Assembly (NCBI GenBank): GCA_039908095.1
Contig: JAMOBJ010000010.1
Coordinates: 1-64,000, forward strand
DNA: 64,000 nt
Source of the DNA: Nitrospirae bacterium YQR-1
Lineage (GTDB): Bacteria; Nitrospirota; Thermodesulfovibrionia; Thermodesulfovibrionales; Magnetobacteriaceae
Reading direction: 5' to 3'
The notes beneath the pieces are model-generated. The model was given only the letters and a program-made list of their open reading frames with translations. It was not told the origin of the DNA and ran no database searches. A program made the translations under genes and the position numbers. Of this stretch, positions 9,045 to 18,921 are shown in pieces. Positions within the stretch are counted from its first letter, which is position 1. Each line of letters begins with the position of its first letter.

Positions 9045-10082
9045 TTAATGAGCTGGAGCTGCCGCCGGAGCCTTCTCTGGTTCAGGAGCAGGCGCAGGCT
9101 CTGCAGATGCAGGGATTTTCTTTTCTTTCCAGTTTACTTCAATAGCGCAGAGGTATGGTCTTCCACTATCTTTTTCTTTGGGAATCATCACGCCCAGTGC
9201 ACCGTGGCATTTCTTACATGCCGAATACTGCTTTACTACTCTCTTTGTTTTGGTGTCCACGATAACGACGGCGCTGTCATCCACCTCAGGAAGTTGCCTT
9301 GTCACAACAAGGGCATACTTGCCGTCGGGTGAGAATTCAACATCATGGGGGTTTCCACCGATTAGCACTGAGTCAACAACCTTATTGGTCTTTACGTCAA
9401 CGATCTGAACTGTTCCGGGAATTCCACCGGCATCGGTATAACCAACTCCTGAGGGTTTTCCGCCTTTTAGCTCGGCGCCGTCAGACTGCCATATTTCGGT
9501 CCCTGCAGGGTTTAACCTTGAGCGGTGGAGGAATGTTCCCACACCGGATATTTTACCTGTTACTTTCTTGCTCGCTACATCAACTATGCTGATAAACGCC
9601 CCGGGCATATCCGTCACATATGCTATCTTGCCATCTTTTGAAAAAGTTATTCCGCAGATTGACTTACTTACGTTAAAACTATCCACAAGCTTCTTTGTCT
9701 TAGGATCGTAGATATATACATTACCATCGGCCATGTCAGATACCCAAATTGTGCCGTCTGGGGCATACGCCGAGCCGCAGTGCTTCTTACCTAACTTCTG
9801 CCATTCGCTCATCTTACCGCTTGCTATATCTATTTCCATTGAATGTCCGTCAAGTGAAAATGTAATAATTGTCTTAGCATCTTTTGATAAGATAAGTGCA
9901 TCGCTGGGTTTGCCATGAGTATATCTGGCCACATCACCAGTTGCCAAATCCAATACCGCTATGTGGCCGCCGTGACCCTGAATGTAGGCGATTCCCTCAA
10001 ACTTCACATCTTCTGCAGAGGCCATCACTGACATTGCTGCTACAAACGTTAATACCAAAAAAACAAACAAAAATCTCTTCAT
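9045..10082 (-). CDS. Periplasmic YVTN-type beta-propeller protein with one CXXCH motif
   Basis: A 345-residue exported protein with a clear signal peptide (cleavage after ASA at 21-23). Repeated blades of the form LSKDAKTIITFS, APDGTIWVSD, FSKDGKIAYVTD and FSPDGKYALVV mark a seven-bladed YVTN/cytochrome-d1-like propeller. Near the C-terminus CKKCH (289-293) is a possible covalent haem c site, followed by a Pro-Ala-Glu-rich tail of about 25 residues. Proteins of this kind are often periplasmic electron carriers or surface-associated scaffolds. The haem d1 nitrite reductase itself is longer and has a separate cytochrome domain, so that function is not supported. It is a single transcription unit ending in the terminator at 8991-9025. 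Confidence 0.85.
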   Translation of the reverse strand: MKRFLFVFLVLTFVAAMSVMASAEDVKFEGIAYIQGHGGHIAVLDLATGDVARYTHGKPSDALILSKDAKTIITFSLDGHSMEIDIASGKMSEWQKLGKKHCGSAYAPDGTIWVSDMADGNVYIYDPKTKKLVDSFNVSKSICGITFSKDGKIAYVTDMPGAFISIVDVASKKVTGKISGVGTFLHRSRLNPAGTEIWQSDGAELKGGKPSGVGYTDAGGIPGTVQIVDVKTNKVVDSVLIGGNPHDVEFSPDGKYALVVTRQLPEVDDSAVVIVDTKTKRVVKQYSACKKCHGALGVMIPKEKDSGRPYLCAIEVNWKEKKIPASAEPAPAPEPEKAPAAAPAH

Positions 10083-10368
10083 TCTACCTCCCTATTCAAA
10101 CCTTTTTTATTTATACATATACACTTTAACCTAAACCTGCCGCTTTTACCCCAATGTAAACCTTTCGTTCCTTCCGTCATTGTACTCTTTTCCTTTATCA
10201 CCACCTTTTTAAATTAGATTTGGTATTCCGCCTAAATTAACATATCTTTTAGTATTCCTTACAAACTCCAAAAATTGGTGCATCTAAATTATTAAAAATC
10301 CGGCACTATATTGTCAACTTGAAAAACAAAATATAATTTTATTTATAACTATAGTTAGTAAGAGCAAA

Positions 10369-10902
10369 CTATAGCAGCTTCTTTATATCTTCAACTATGG
10401 GGTGTTCTGTCCAGTTTTGTGCGCCTATATATTTTTTAACAATCACTCCTTCCTTATTTATTAAAAAAGTAATCGGAAGCATATACACTTTGAAAGATTT
10501 GGATACTTTGTTGTTGGGATCTAAAAGGAGCGTGAAGCCTACCGGATTTTTTTTTGTAAACTTTTGAACATCACTTAAAGAATTTGGTGTAGCCGCCAAA
10601 ACAGTAAAATTTTTATTTTTAAACATTTTTGACAGTGCTTCCATAGATGGCATTTCTTCCTTACACGGTGGACACCATGTAGCCCAGAAATTAAGAAGCA
10701 CAACTTTGCCTTTTAAAGATGACAAAGATATGGTCTGCCCGTTAATCGTTGCCAGTTCAAAATTCGGTGCGGCTTTTCCATCTATCTCATCTATTTCCCA
10801 CGGTGCCGACGGCACCGAAAAAACAGAACTTACACTAAGTATTAAAGATAAAAAAAATATTAATAATATGGCTGAACTATTAAAAAAAATCCTTCTTATC
10901 AT
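10369..10902 (-). CDS. TlpA/ResA-like membrane-anchored thioredoxin
   Basis: A 177-residue thiol-disulfide protein. An N-terminal signal anchor covers about 10-30, and then comes a thioredoxin fold with the active site WATWCPPC (73-80) and the cis-Pro loop MLPITFLI. This places it in the TlpA/ResA/DsbE group, which reduces apocytochrome c or cleaves disulfides on the outer face of the membrane. The abundance of c-type haem motifs in this window makes cytochrome maturation a sensible role, but that is inference. It lies 34 bases after the lytic transglycosylase gene in the same direction. Confidence 0.9.
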   Translation of the reverse strand: MIRRIFFNSSAILLIFFLSLILSVSSVFSVPSAPWEIDEIDGKAAPNFELATINGQTISLSSLKGKVVLLNFWATWCPPCKEEMPSMEALSKMFKNKNFTVLAATPNSLSDVQKFTKKNPVGFTLLLDPNNKVSKSFKVYMLPITFLINKEGVIVKKYIGAQNWTEHPIVEDIKKLL

Positions 10903-10936
10903 ATTACACCTATACTCCTTATTTTTTATTAAGTGT

Positions 10937-12490
10937 TTAAGTCTGCCCTGGTATTTTAAGCACCTGGCCGATTTTTATGGTTTCAGGGTTTGTCAAAGAG
11001 TTTATTTTCATTATTTCACTCAGGGGGATGTTATAAAAGCGGGCAAGCGAATAAAGTGTCTGTCCCTTCTGTATAACATGCTCCTTAAAGGCAGCCGTTG
11101 CGGCGGTTTTCTGCACTGTTTCGGAAGGTTTTTTCGAGGCTTGTGCCTTTTCACGTGATGGCGGTATTTCTGTTGTTTTTACAGACTTTTCAGTAACCTC
11201 CGTTTTTACAGTCAAGTTAGCGGTTGCGGGCTGCTCATCAGCCTTTTCTATGTCTGCTTCAAGGGCGGAAATCAGGATTTCTTTTGTACCTTGTGGAATT
11301 TTTAGTGAATAATTTTGGGGAAGTGCTATCTTAGAGACGAGCACGGAATTTAACAATTCTGGATTAAGTCTCTGAATGTCGCTGACTGTGACAGAGGTTG
11401 CCGAAATCAGGCGGCTGAGTTTTACCGGCTTTAAAATTTTTACGGTGTCGTAGCTCTCGGGGTATTGAAAAACAATATCGCTGAAGTACTTATCATACTC
11501 ATCGAGTATTTCTAAAACAGCAAGCAGTTCGGTATAGAAATTTCTGGAAGCAAAACCAAAAGCCGGACCGTCATAGTTTTCCACAATAAAACCAATGTCT
11601 CTGGTTGAGGTTTTTTCAACAGCCTTTTGCATTCCATAGCAGCCGTGATTATATGCCGTAACGGCAAGCGGCCATGAGGACAGCTTTGAGTAATTATAAG
11701 AAAGGAGTTTTGCCGCCGCCATCGTTGACTTTACTGGATCAAGCCGCTCATCTACAAACTTATCCATTCTCATATACTTCTTTGCCGTACATCTTGTAAA
11801 TTGCCACAGCCCTGCGGCTTTTGCCCACGAGTAGGCATTTATGTCAAAAGCAGACTCCACAAAGGGCAGGCGGGTCAGCTCTATGGGTAAATTATTCATG
11901 GCAAAAATCTCCTCGATGTCTTTAATATATAGGGTGCTGCGGCTCAGTGCTTTCTTAAACCTGTCGCTTTGGCCAACCTGAACTCTTAGCCTACCGGCGG
12001 CATCTTTATAGCCCTTTCTTATGCCGTTGCTATAGAGAAGTTCATAGACCCGTTTGTCCTCTCCTGTCAAATTTTGCAGCTCATCCTGAGAAAGGGTATC
12101 CAGTCTTTCCAGTATTGCCCTATATTTATTTAGAGCAGGGGATATAGCCAGAGACCTCAATTTCTTATCTTTACTTTCATCCTCAGTCAAATCAATGGCT
12201 TCATAAACGACATCCATAACCCTGTTGTCATGAATAACACACTGTCGGGTACTGTAGCCGGTAAATATTTTTTTCCAGAAATTAACCTGGTGGCGGAGCT
12301 CCTTTGGGGTTTGAAATTGTGAAGCCCCCTGCAGTTTAAAAATGTTTTCCCTGCCGGTGATTTTACTTTCAACGCCTGTAGCAGATGAGGCACCTTGTTT
12401 TAAGTACACATCCTCCGCACCGATGCGTTGGTTTGATATTAAAATAAATGAAAAAACCGTTATACAACCTAACGAAAGTGACTTTCTCAT
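10937..12490 (-). CDS. MltD-like membrane-bound lytic transglycosylase with LysM
   Basis: The start chosen at 12490 begins a normal signal peptide (MRKSLSLGCITVFSF) and has GGGAGAG seven bases upstream; an in-frame start 66 bases earlier lacks both. The 517-residue product contains a soluble lytic transglycosylase domain around residues 190-330, with catalytic Glu in PFVESAFD and the family motif AAGLWQFTR. After it come a degenerate LysM-like segment, a Ser/Thr/Lys-rich linker, and a good C-terminal LysM (HVIQKGQTLYSLARFYNI to GQVLKIPG) for peptidoglycan binding. It should cleave murein in the periplasm during growth or assembly of envelope machines. It precedes the TlpA-like gene in a probable operon. 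Confidence 0.9.
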   Translation of the reverse strand: MRKSLSLGCITVFSFILISNQRIGAEDVYLKQGASSATGVESKITGRENIFKLQGASQFQTPKELRHQVNFWKKIFTGYSTRQCVIHDNRVMDVVYEAIDLTEDESKDKKLRSLAISPALNKYRAILERLDTLSQDELQNLTGEDKRVYELLYSNGIRKGYKDAAGRLRVQVGQSDRFKKALSRSTLYIKDIEEIFAMNNLPIELTRLPFVESAFDINAYSWAKAAGLWQFTRCTAKKYMRMDKFVDERLDPVKSTMAAAKLLSYNYSKLSSWPLAVTAYNHGCYGMQKAVEKTSTRDIGFIVENYDGPAFGFASRNFYTELLAVLEILDEYDKYFSDIVFQYPESYDTVKILKPVKLSRLISATSVTVSDIQRLNPELLNSVLVSKIALPQNYSLKIPQGTKEILISALEADIEKADEQPATANLTVKTEVTEKSVKTTEIPPSREKAQASKKPSETVQKTAATAAFKEHVIQKGQTLYSLARFYNIPLSEIMKINSLTNPETIKIGQVLKIPGQT

Positions 12491-12902
12491 TTTCTTCTCT
12501 CCCTTTTTGTTAAAATTATGACAACCTCTAAAAGGCAAGCGGCTGTACTGATTCAAAATAGTATTTTAACAGCACATCGCTAACCACAAGCATCTCATGA
12601 TTAGCGCCTGAGTCCCCGATATTTTAAGTTCAATAAGTTCTTTGTGAGCCATAAGAATGCTGTATTAAAATGCTTTATTGGAGATGCCGTTTTTTGGGCA
12701 ATGCTTTTCACAAACAACCCCGCCGATTATTCGTTAGTTTCTTTATGCTATAATCATCTTCCGGCACCACAACATAGCATAATATATTAATCGATGTATG
12801 TCAAGAGTTTATGGAATCCCGAAATCCAATATAGAAAATCCGGCAACCCGTTAAAAGTGGTACTTCTATAGCATTTTTTTCCTCTATGAAGCTACTGTGG
12901 TA
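12491..12902. other. Intergenic stretch with copy of a 23-base motif
   Basis: No gene is visible. Bases 12818-12840 repeat the motif at 6183-6205 with one mismatch, here without the pairing right arm. The sequence around it is AT-rich, with no convincing terminator. Confidence 0.5.
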
Positions 12903-13262
12903 TTACGGCTTCACATAAGCATATCCGTCTGCCTGACGTCTTATCAGCTCGGTAATTCCGGCAGGGATTACAGTAATAAAAGGACTAATCCGCTCCTCAG
13001 ATATGCAGACATTTCCGCCTCCGGCACACATCTTCTTTAACGAATTCCGGCACGCCAGAAACTTAACGCCCTGAGCTGAAAGAGCCTCCATCGTCTTTAA
13101 CCTATCCGCTTCCCCATATGCCAGCACCGAGGGACCGTTAGCAAGCATTACGGCATCCACAGCATCCGCTCCAACGTCTTTAATCAAATTAGTCACGTTA
13201 CCCAACGCCACATCCCATCGCTCAGGCTCATTTACGTGAAAAAGAACTTTAAGTTTACTCAT
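12903..13262 (-). CDS. DsrE/YchN-like family sulfur-relay protein
   Basis: A 119-residue single-domain protein of the DsrE-like superfamily: VLFHVNEPERWDVALGNVTNLI at the N-terminus forms the first strand and helix, and FLACRNSLKKMC carries conserved cysteines. The start at 13262 is an ATG with GAAGGGGG six bases upstream; a TTG five codons earlier lies inside that ribosome site and is unlikely. Family members carry or bind sulfur species in oligomeric rings. It stands alone here, away from the dsr operon at 56.5-59.9 kb, so a general role in sulfur handling is all that can be claimed. Confidence 0.82.
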   Translation of the reverse strand: MSKLKVLFHVNEPERWDVALGNVTNLIKDVGADAVDAVMLANGPSVLAYGEADRLKTMEALSAQGVKFLACRNSLKKMCAGGGNVCISEERISPFITVIPAGITELIRRQADGYAYVKP

Positions 13263-13430
13263 AGTTACCCCCTTCAAAGAAATTTAGTCCAAGTATTTGT
13301 TTTTTTGAAATAATTTTCTTTCCACATATTTCCGGTAATTTTATTTTCCTTATACCCCAACATAAATCTCTTCCTGACAGAATACTCCTCCCCTTCGTGA
13401 ATTGGGAAAACATAAGGCTTTTTATACCCT

Positions 13431-14741
13431 TTACTGGCTTTTGTTTCTGATATAAATCCTTATAGGAGTTCCCTTAAACGGATACTCTTTTCTAATCATC
13501 CCCTCGATGTACCTTACGTGATGGTCTCTGACCGCCTCCTTATAGTTTACAAACACCGTAAACTGCGGAGGATTGATATCCACCTGAGTCATATAAAACA
13601 CCCTGGTCTGCCTGCCCTTATGAAGCGGAAGCGCCCGGTTTATTTGTTCTGAGAGATTATTCAAGAGCCCTGTTGTTACTCTTAGCGCCCGCTGCTCCAT
13701 GACCTCATCAATAATCGGAAACACCTTGGTGACTCTCTTTTTATTTATACCGGATGTCGTTAAAACCGGCGCATATTTGGCAAAATTCAATTCCCTTTCA
13801 ATAAGCTCCTGAAACTCAGGGAACGCTTTTTCAGGCTCCACCAGCAGGTCCCATTTATTGATTAAAATAATCATCCCCTTACCGGCTCTGTCTATAAGAC
13901 TTGCGATTTTCTTATCCTGCTCGACCACACCTGCCGTGGCCTCAATGATTAAAATCACCACATCCGCCCTCTCAATGCTTCTAATTGCACGAATTGACGA
14001 AAACCTCTCCACATCATAGGTTATCCGGTTTTTCCTTCTAAGCCCAGCCGTGTCTATTAACATAAACTTACGGCCATAGTAACTGCACAGGCTGTCCACT
14101 GAATCACGCGTTGTGCCACTTATCGGGCTAACTATCATTTTCTCTTTTCCCAACAAAGCGTTTACGAGGGTTGATTTACCAACGTTAGGACGCCCAACTA
14201 TTGCCACCCGTGGATATTCAGACGGAGGCTCCTCATAATATGACTCAGCTTTAAATCGCCCTGTGACCTCATCCATAAAGTCATCAAAGTTAAAGCCGTG
14301 CTCACCGGAAACCGGCAACACTGCTGCTCCAAGAGGATAGAAATCCGGCAATCTTCCCGTGTTTTTAGGACTGTCTATTTTATTAACAACCCAGATGACT
14401 TCTTTATTGTACTTTCTGATAAGTGAGGCAAGTTCCATATCGCCCGGTGTAAGGCCGTCCTTACCGTCAAGAACGTGGACAATTACATCAGCCTCATCAA
14501 GGCCAATCAAAGCGTGTTGCCGAACTGATGTCAAAAGCTCATCCTCATCGCCTGTGATAAACCCGCCGGTATCTATAACGGCAAAGTGCCTGCCTTCCCA
14601 CTGTGCCTCTCCATATATCCTGTCCCGTGTAACGCCTGGTTCATCCTTTACTATAGCGGTGCGGCTTCTGGTCATTCTGTTAAAAATCGTGGATTTCCCC
14701 ACATTCTGCCTGCCTGCTAAAACAACTATCGGTTTAGGCAT
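13431..14741 (-). CDS. der: Ribosome-assembly GTPase Der (EngA)
   Basis: A 436-residue double GTPase of normal length for Der. The first G domain has GRQNVGKST (8-16), DTGG and NKID. The second has GRPNVGKST (about 182-190), DTAG and NKWD. The C-terminal KH-like domain (about 350-436) ends with RIYIRNK. Der assists late assembly of the 50S subunit. The first P-loop has Gln where most family members have Pro, a mild change. Its ATG overlaps the stop of the RidA-like gene in a TGATG arrangement, indicating translational coupling in a leuC-ridA-der operon. Confidence 0.97.
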   Translation of the reverse strand: MPKPIVVLAGRQNVGKSTIFNRMTRSRTAIVKDEPGVTRDRIYGEAQWEGRHFAVIDTGGFITGDEDELLTSVRQHALIGLDEADVIVHVLDGKDGLTPGDMELASLIRKYNKEVIWVVNKIDSPKNTGRLPDFYPLGAAVLPVSGEHGFNFDDFMDEVTGRFKAESYYEEPPSEYPRVAIVGRPNVGKSTLVNALLGKEKMIVSPISGTTRDSVDSLCSYYGRKFMLIDTAGLRRKNRITYDVERFSSIRAIRSIERADVVILIIEATAGVVEQDKKIASLIDRAGKGMIILINKWDLLVEPEKAFPEFQELIERELNFAKYAPVLTTSGINKKRVTKVFPIIDEVMEQRALRVTTGLLNNLSEQINRALPLHKGRQTRVFYMTQVDINPPQFTVFVNYKEAVRDHHVRYIEGMIRKEYPFKGTPIRIYIRNKSQ

Positions 14742-15198
14742 CAGGCGGCTACTTCAAAAATAAAATCTATTTCCACCGGTGAATTAAGTGGAAGACACAC
14801 TGCTCCCACCGATGAGCGGGCATGTCTGCCGCTGTCGCCTAAAACTTGAAACAGTAAATCCGATGCACCATTTATTACCTCCGGATGTCTGTAAAAATCC
14901 TCCGCACATGATACAAAACCTGTCACTTTTACACACCTCCTGATTTTATTCAAATCTCCAATTGCATCTTTCACTATGGCCAGGGCATTTAGAACAACTG
15001 TAGCTGCCTCCTCTTTAGCCTCCTCAACGCTAATCTCTCGCCCTACCCTGCCGGTTCTTGGCAGTTTTCCATCCCGCAAGGGAAGCACTCCGCTTAGAAA
15101 AAGCAGATTTCCGGTTGCAACACAGGCTGCATATGAGGCCACAGGCTTAGGGGCCTGAGGAAGGGTTAACCCCAAAGATAAAATCCGTGCTTCAACAC

Positions 15199-15202
<4 letters not shown>
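14741..15202 (-). CDS. RidA/YjgF family protein (longer variant)
   Basis: A 153-residue member of the RidA (YjgF/UK114) family. It has the typical beta-alpha-beta layout, a loop Leu-Phe-Leu-Ser-Gly-Val, and a C-terminal motif [16 protein letters not shown] in the place of the usual RxxVxVxxLP signature. The 150-residue form is distinct from the 125-residue enamine deaminase and its catalytic Arg is not obvious, so deaminase activity is uncertain. It begins at TTG, overlapping the leuC stop by four bases (TTGA), with a GGAG site upstream, and ends on the der start. Position after a branched-chain amino acid gene fits a role in clearing reactive enamine/imine intermediates. Confidence 0.85.
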
Positions 15203-16464
<1,262 letters not shown>

Positions 16465-16581
16465 TAAACTATCCCTCCGTGTTATCGTTGTTTGCATATT
16501 GTAACATGAAACCTAATGAAAAGACACTCTGTAATCAGCCCCCTGTCGCCGAGCACCGGAGATTTTTTTAGGTGGAAACAC

Positions 16582-16724
16582 TTATACCAAGTTGCAGTCA
16601 GAAGTAAACACAGGTGGCTGGGAGAAAGCGACGCAGGTGCACATTTACGGAGCTTTTGACAAAGTCAATAAAGTTAGACAAATGAATTAGAATTGGAATT
16701 AGACGATTGAATGCAACTTGGTAC
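16582..16724. repeat. Dispersed palindromic repeat, copy A
   Basis: TACCAAGTTGCA near 16585 and TGCAACTTGGTA ending at 16723 form 12-bp terminal inverted repeats of a 140-bp element. Inner parts (GTCAGAAGTAAACACAGG, GGCTGGGAGAAAGCGACG, TTAGACGATTGAATGCAAC) are shared with copies at 17611, 33704 and 54505. It sits between leuC and the methyltransferase gene. Confidence 0.85.
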
Positions 16725-16748
16725 TATATGGAAAGTGAAGTCAGCCAC

Positions 16749-17480
16749 TCATACCTTCACTTTAACGGCCAAAACAGGCTGCTCCTTTTTACCGGACAAG
16801 AATCCCCTCATAAAACCCAGAAAGTCTCTTTTAACTACAGCAACGGGCAGCTCTTGTTTACGCAATAAAAAACCCCTTATAAAACCAAAAGGGTCTCCGT
16901 TTTTTACTTTTACCACTGTGACAGGCTGGTCTTTTATGACATCCTCAAAAATCCGTACCATGCTACAAAAGTTATATTTCATCAAAACATCCATATACGA
17001 TATAATCGGTTGTGTCCACTTGTTTGTCCGCACCAGGTGGTCATATATCAGGATTTCACCCCCGGGCTTCATAACCCTCACGATTTCAGCAAAAGCCTTC
17101 TGCGGATCATAGACACAGGTTAGAAAAAGCCCTAGTATAGCCTTATCAAAAGTATTCGACGGGAAATCCAGCTTCTCGGCATCCATAATGGCGAGATTAA
17201 TTTTATTTCGGCTTTCGATAAGTCTTAGCTTGGTTCTTGCAATGCCAAGCATAACATCACTTATATCAATGCCGTATATTTCAACTCCGGGGGGGATATC
17301 TTTCAGGTCATAACCAGTCCCCACCCCTGGAATAATCAACTTGTCTCCGGGCCTAAAGCTACACATCTGTATAGCTTCCCGCCTCCAGCCTTTAAGCGGC
17401 AACATCATAAAAGGATAGAAAAAAGGTATGAATGTATTAAAGGATAGTTTTTTTAGAATATTTTTTGTATCCAGCCCCAT
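16749..17480 (-). CDS. Class I SAM-dependent methyltransferase with repeated C-terminal tail
   Basis: A 243-residue protein of the UbiE/methyltransferase-11 type: motif I IIPGVGTGYDL (49-59), acidic residue in YGIDIS, motif DAEKLDFPSNTFDKAI, and the post-motif FAEIVRVMKPGGEILIYD. The N-terminal MMLPLKGWRREAI resembles phospholipid or quinone methyltransferases, but the substrate cannot be assigned. The last 60 residues are not part of the fold: they repeat a unit of about 25 residues (QPVTVVKV, GFIRGFLLRKQE; LPVAVVK, GFMRGFLSGKKE; QPVLAVKV), two and a half times. The gene is flanked on both sides by copies of a palindromic repeat. Confidence 0.85.
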   Translation of the reverse strand: MGLDTKNILKKLSFNTFIPFFYPFMMLPLKGWRREAIQMCSFRPGDKLIIPGVGTGYDLKDIPPGVEIYGIDISDVMLGIARTKLRLIESRNKINLAIMDAEKLDFPSNTFDKAILGLFLTCVYDPQKAFAEIVRVMKPGGEILIYDHLVRTNKWTQPIISYMDVLMKYNFCSMVRIFEDVIKDQPVTVVKVKNGDPFGFIRGFLLRKQELPVAVVKRDFLGFMRGFLSGKKEQPVLAVKVKV

Positions 17481-17610
17481 GAGTTAATTATAACACACCC
17501 AGCGCCCAAATAAAAAAAACACTTTCACTTTAAAACGGAACAGGCTGCTTTGCTGATTACAAAATGAATGTTCCATATTTTTTACCCTCCCCGCTACTCA
17601 GAATACGCTT

Positions 17611-17688
17611 TATACCAAGTTGCATTCAACCGTCTAACTTTGTTGGCATCGCCGCCTCGTTACTCTTTTGACTGCAACCCGGTATTAC
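17611..17688. repeat. Dispersed palindromic repeat, copy B
   Basis: A 78-bp internally deleted version: the left end TATACCAAGTTGCATTCAA matches, in reverse complement, the right end of copy A, and the right end GACTGCAACCCGGTATTA matches the left part of copy D. It lies between the methyltransferase and dodecin genes. Confidence 0.8.
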
Positions 17689-17765
17689 TATAATATCTAT
17701 TCCGAGATTGAAAGCAACCTGCCCCATTTTTACTTCTTAATTAACAGAAATTAAATGGAATAACC

Positions 17766-17969
17766 TTACTTATGTTGTACCTTAAAAGCGACCTCCGCCT
17801 TTACTCTGAAGGTATCAACCTGCTCTTCCTTCATTTTAACGTCAAACTCTGTTACCAGAATGCGTGTGATACCTCTTAGGGACTGTTGTGCTTCTTTGAT
17901 AAGATTCGTAGTTGCTTCTTCCCAACTGGTTGGGGACTCCCCCACTAATGTGATAATCTTGGAAACCAT
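17766..17969 (-). CDS. Dodecin family flavin-binding protein
   Basis: A 67-residue protein with the dodecin signature: SKIITLVGESPTSWEEAT at the N-terminus (the Trp stacks on flavin in known structures), a single helix AIKEA-like (NLIKEAQQSL), and two strands (TRILVTEFDVKMK, DTFRVKAEVAFKV). The start at 17969 has an AGGAGGGG ribosome site; the longer upstream frame is unlikely. Dodecins form hollow dodecamers that store or buffer flavins or CoA in the cytoplasm. It stands alone, with a palindromic repeat downstream. Confidence 0.92.
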   Translation of the reverse strand: MVSKIITLVGESPTSWEEATTNLIKEAQQSLRGITRILVTEFDVKMKEEQVDTFRVKAEVAFKVQHK

Positions 17970-18342
17970 TTGCCCCTCCTTTTTCAGACTTACATTTATA
18001 AGGATTCCGAGCATAAGGTAAACGAGAGTTAAAAAGATCAACCGTTAGCAATTTCCTGCCAAAAGCCCCTTTTTTGTAATCCTTTATTATGATTACTTAT
18101 ATATATTTTAATACAACAAGTGTAAAAAATCAAGAACTAAAATTTTATTTAGTATCAGCTCCTGAGTTAACTGCATAAGCATCATTAATACTTATTTTAC
18201 AAAGGAAATAGCACAAGTGCCGCCGTCTATCCCATAATCATTGACCGCTTACCATTTATTGGAATCAATGGCATACAGCAGAAATATTTTTAGTATGTGA
18301 TAGACTTAATTGCATTAAATCTAATAAACTAATAACGTTATT
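17970..18342. other. Divergent intergenic region, no clear feature
   Basis: An AT-rich gap between the leftward dodecin gene and the rightward nuclease gene. It must hold the promoters of both, but I see no well-matched -35/-10 pair. No RNA gene or repeat is evident. Confidence 0.4.
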
Positions 18343-18921
18343 ATGGATCGCTCCACTAAAATATATTGGGCAATTATTGTCATACTTCTGAGCTGTTCGA
18401 TATTTTTTTATATAAAGGTCCATCACAAGACAGGTAGCCTAAAAAAGGCCACCGCTAAGCTCGAAAACGGTGACATCGTCCATCTTCACAAAGTCGTTGA
18501 CGGAGATACAATTATTGTAAGAAAAAACACTGACGAACAAATTATGATTCGTATAGTTGGAATCAAATCCTTTGATGAGGGATCGAAATCCGATGAAACG
18601 ACTCCATATATGAAGGCGGCAGTTCATGCCCTCAACAGTTTTGCCTCTGAGAAGCCTATTAGAGTATTGCTTCACTCCGCCACTAAAGACAAACATGGCA
18701 GAGTTCTTGCTACGATTTTCTCCGGCGACCAGGACATTGCCCTTAAACTTATCAGCCATGGATTAGTTTTGGTCTATACAAAATACCCGTTTCCGGCGAT
18801 GTCACTATACCTTCAGCAACAAGAGATAGCAAGGGCTAACGGTGTTGGCCTATGGGCTAACAAGGATGCTGCATCCCGTGCCGGGTTCATGATACAGAAA
18901 TGGCAGGATGAGGGACAGTGA
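18343..18921 (+). CDS. Membrane-anchored thermonuclease-like (SNase) protein
   Basis: A 192-residue protein: an N-terminal membrane anchor (about 8-25) and then a staphylococcal nuclease OB-fold domain (about 45-175). The family pattern VVDGDTIIVR starts the domain and is followed by MIRIVGI (first catalytic Arg), a segment DKHGRVLATIF (second Arg), and the terminal helix YLQQQEIARANGVGLWA. One expected catalytic Glu (usually DAPE) is replaced in GIKSFDEG, where Asp/Glu lie near, so activity is probable but not certain. The domain should face the periplasm. It overlaps the K+ channel gene by four bases, suggesting one operon. Confidence 0.85.
   Translation: MDRSTKIYWAIIVILLSCSIFFYIKVHHKTGSLKKATAKLENGDIVHLHKVVDGDTIIVRKNTDEQIMIRIVGIKSFDEGSKSDETTPYMKAAVHALNSFASEKPIRVLLHSATKDKHGRVLATIFSGDQDIALKLISHGLVLVYTKYPFPAMSLYLQQQEIARANGVGLWANKDAASRAGFMIQKWQDEGQ

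Noticed and set aside
16711..17112. A + strand frame opposite the methyltransferase
   Set aside because: It starts inside a palindromic repeat and runs antisense through a well-supported gene.
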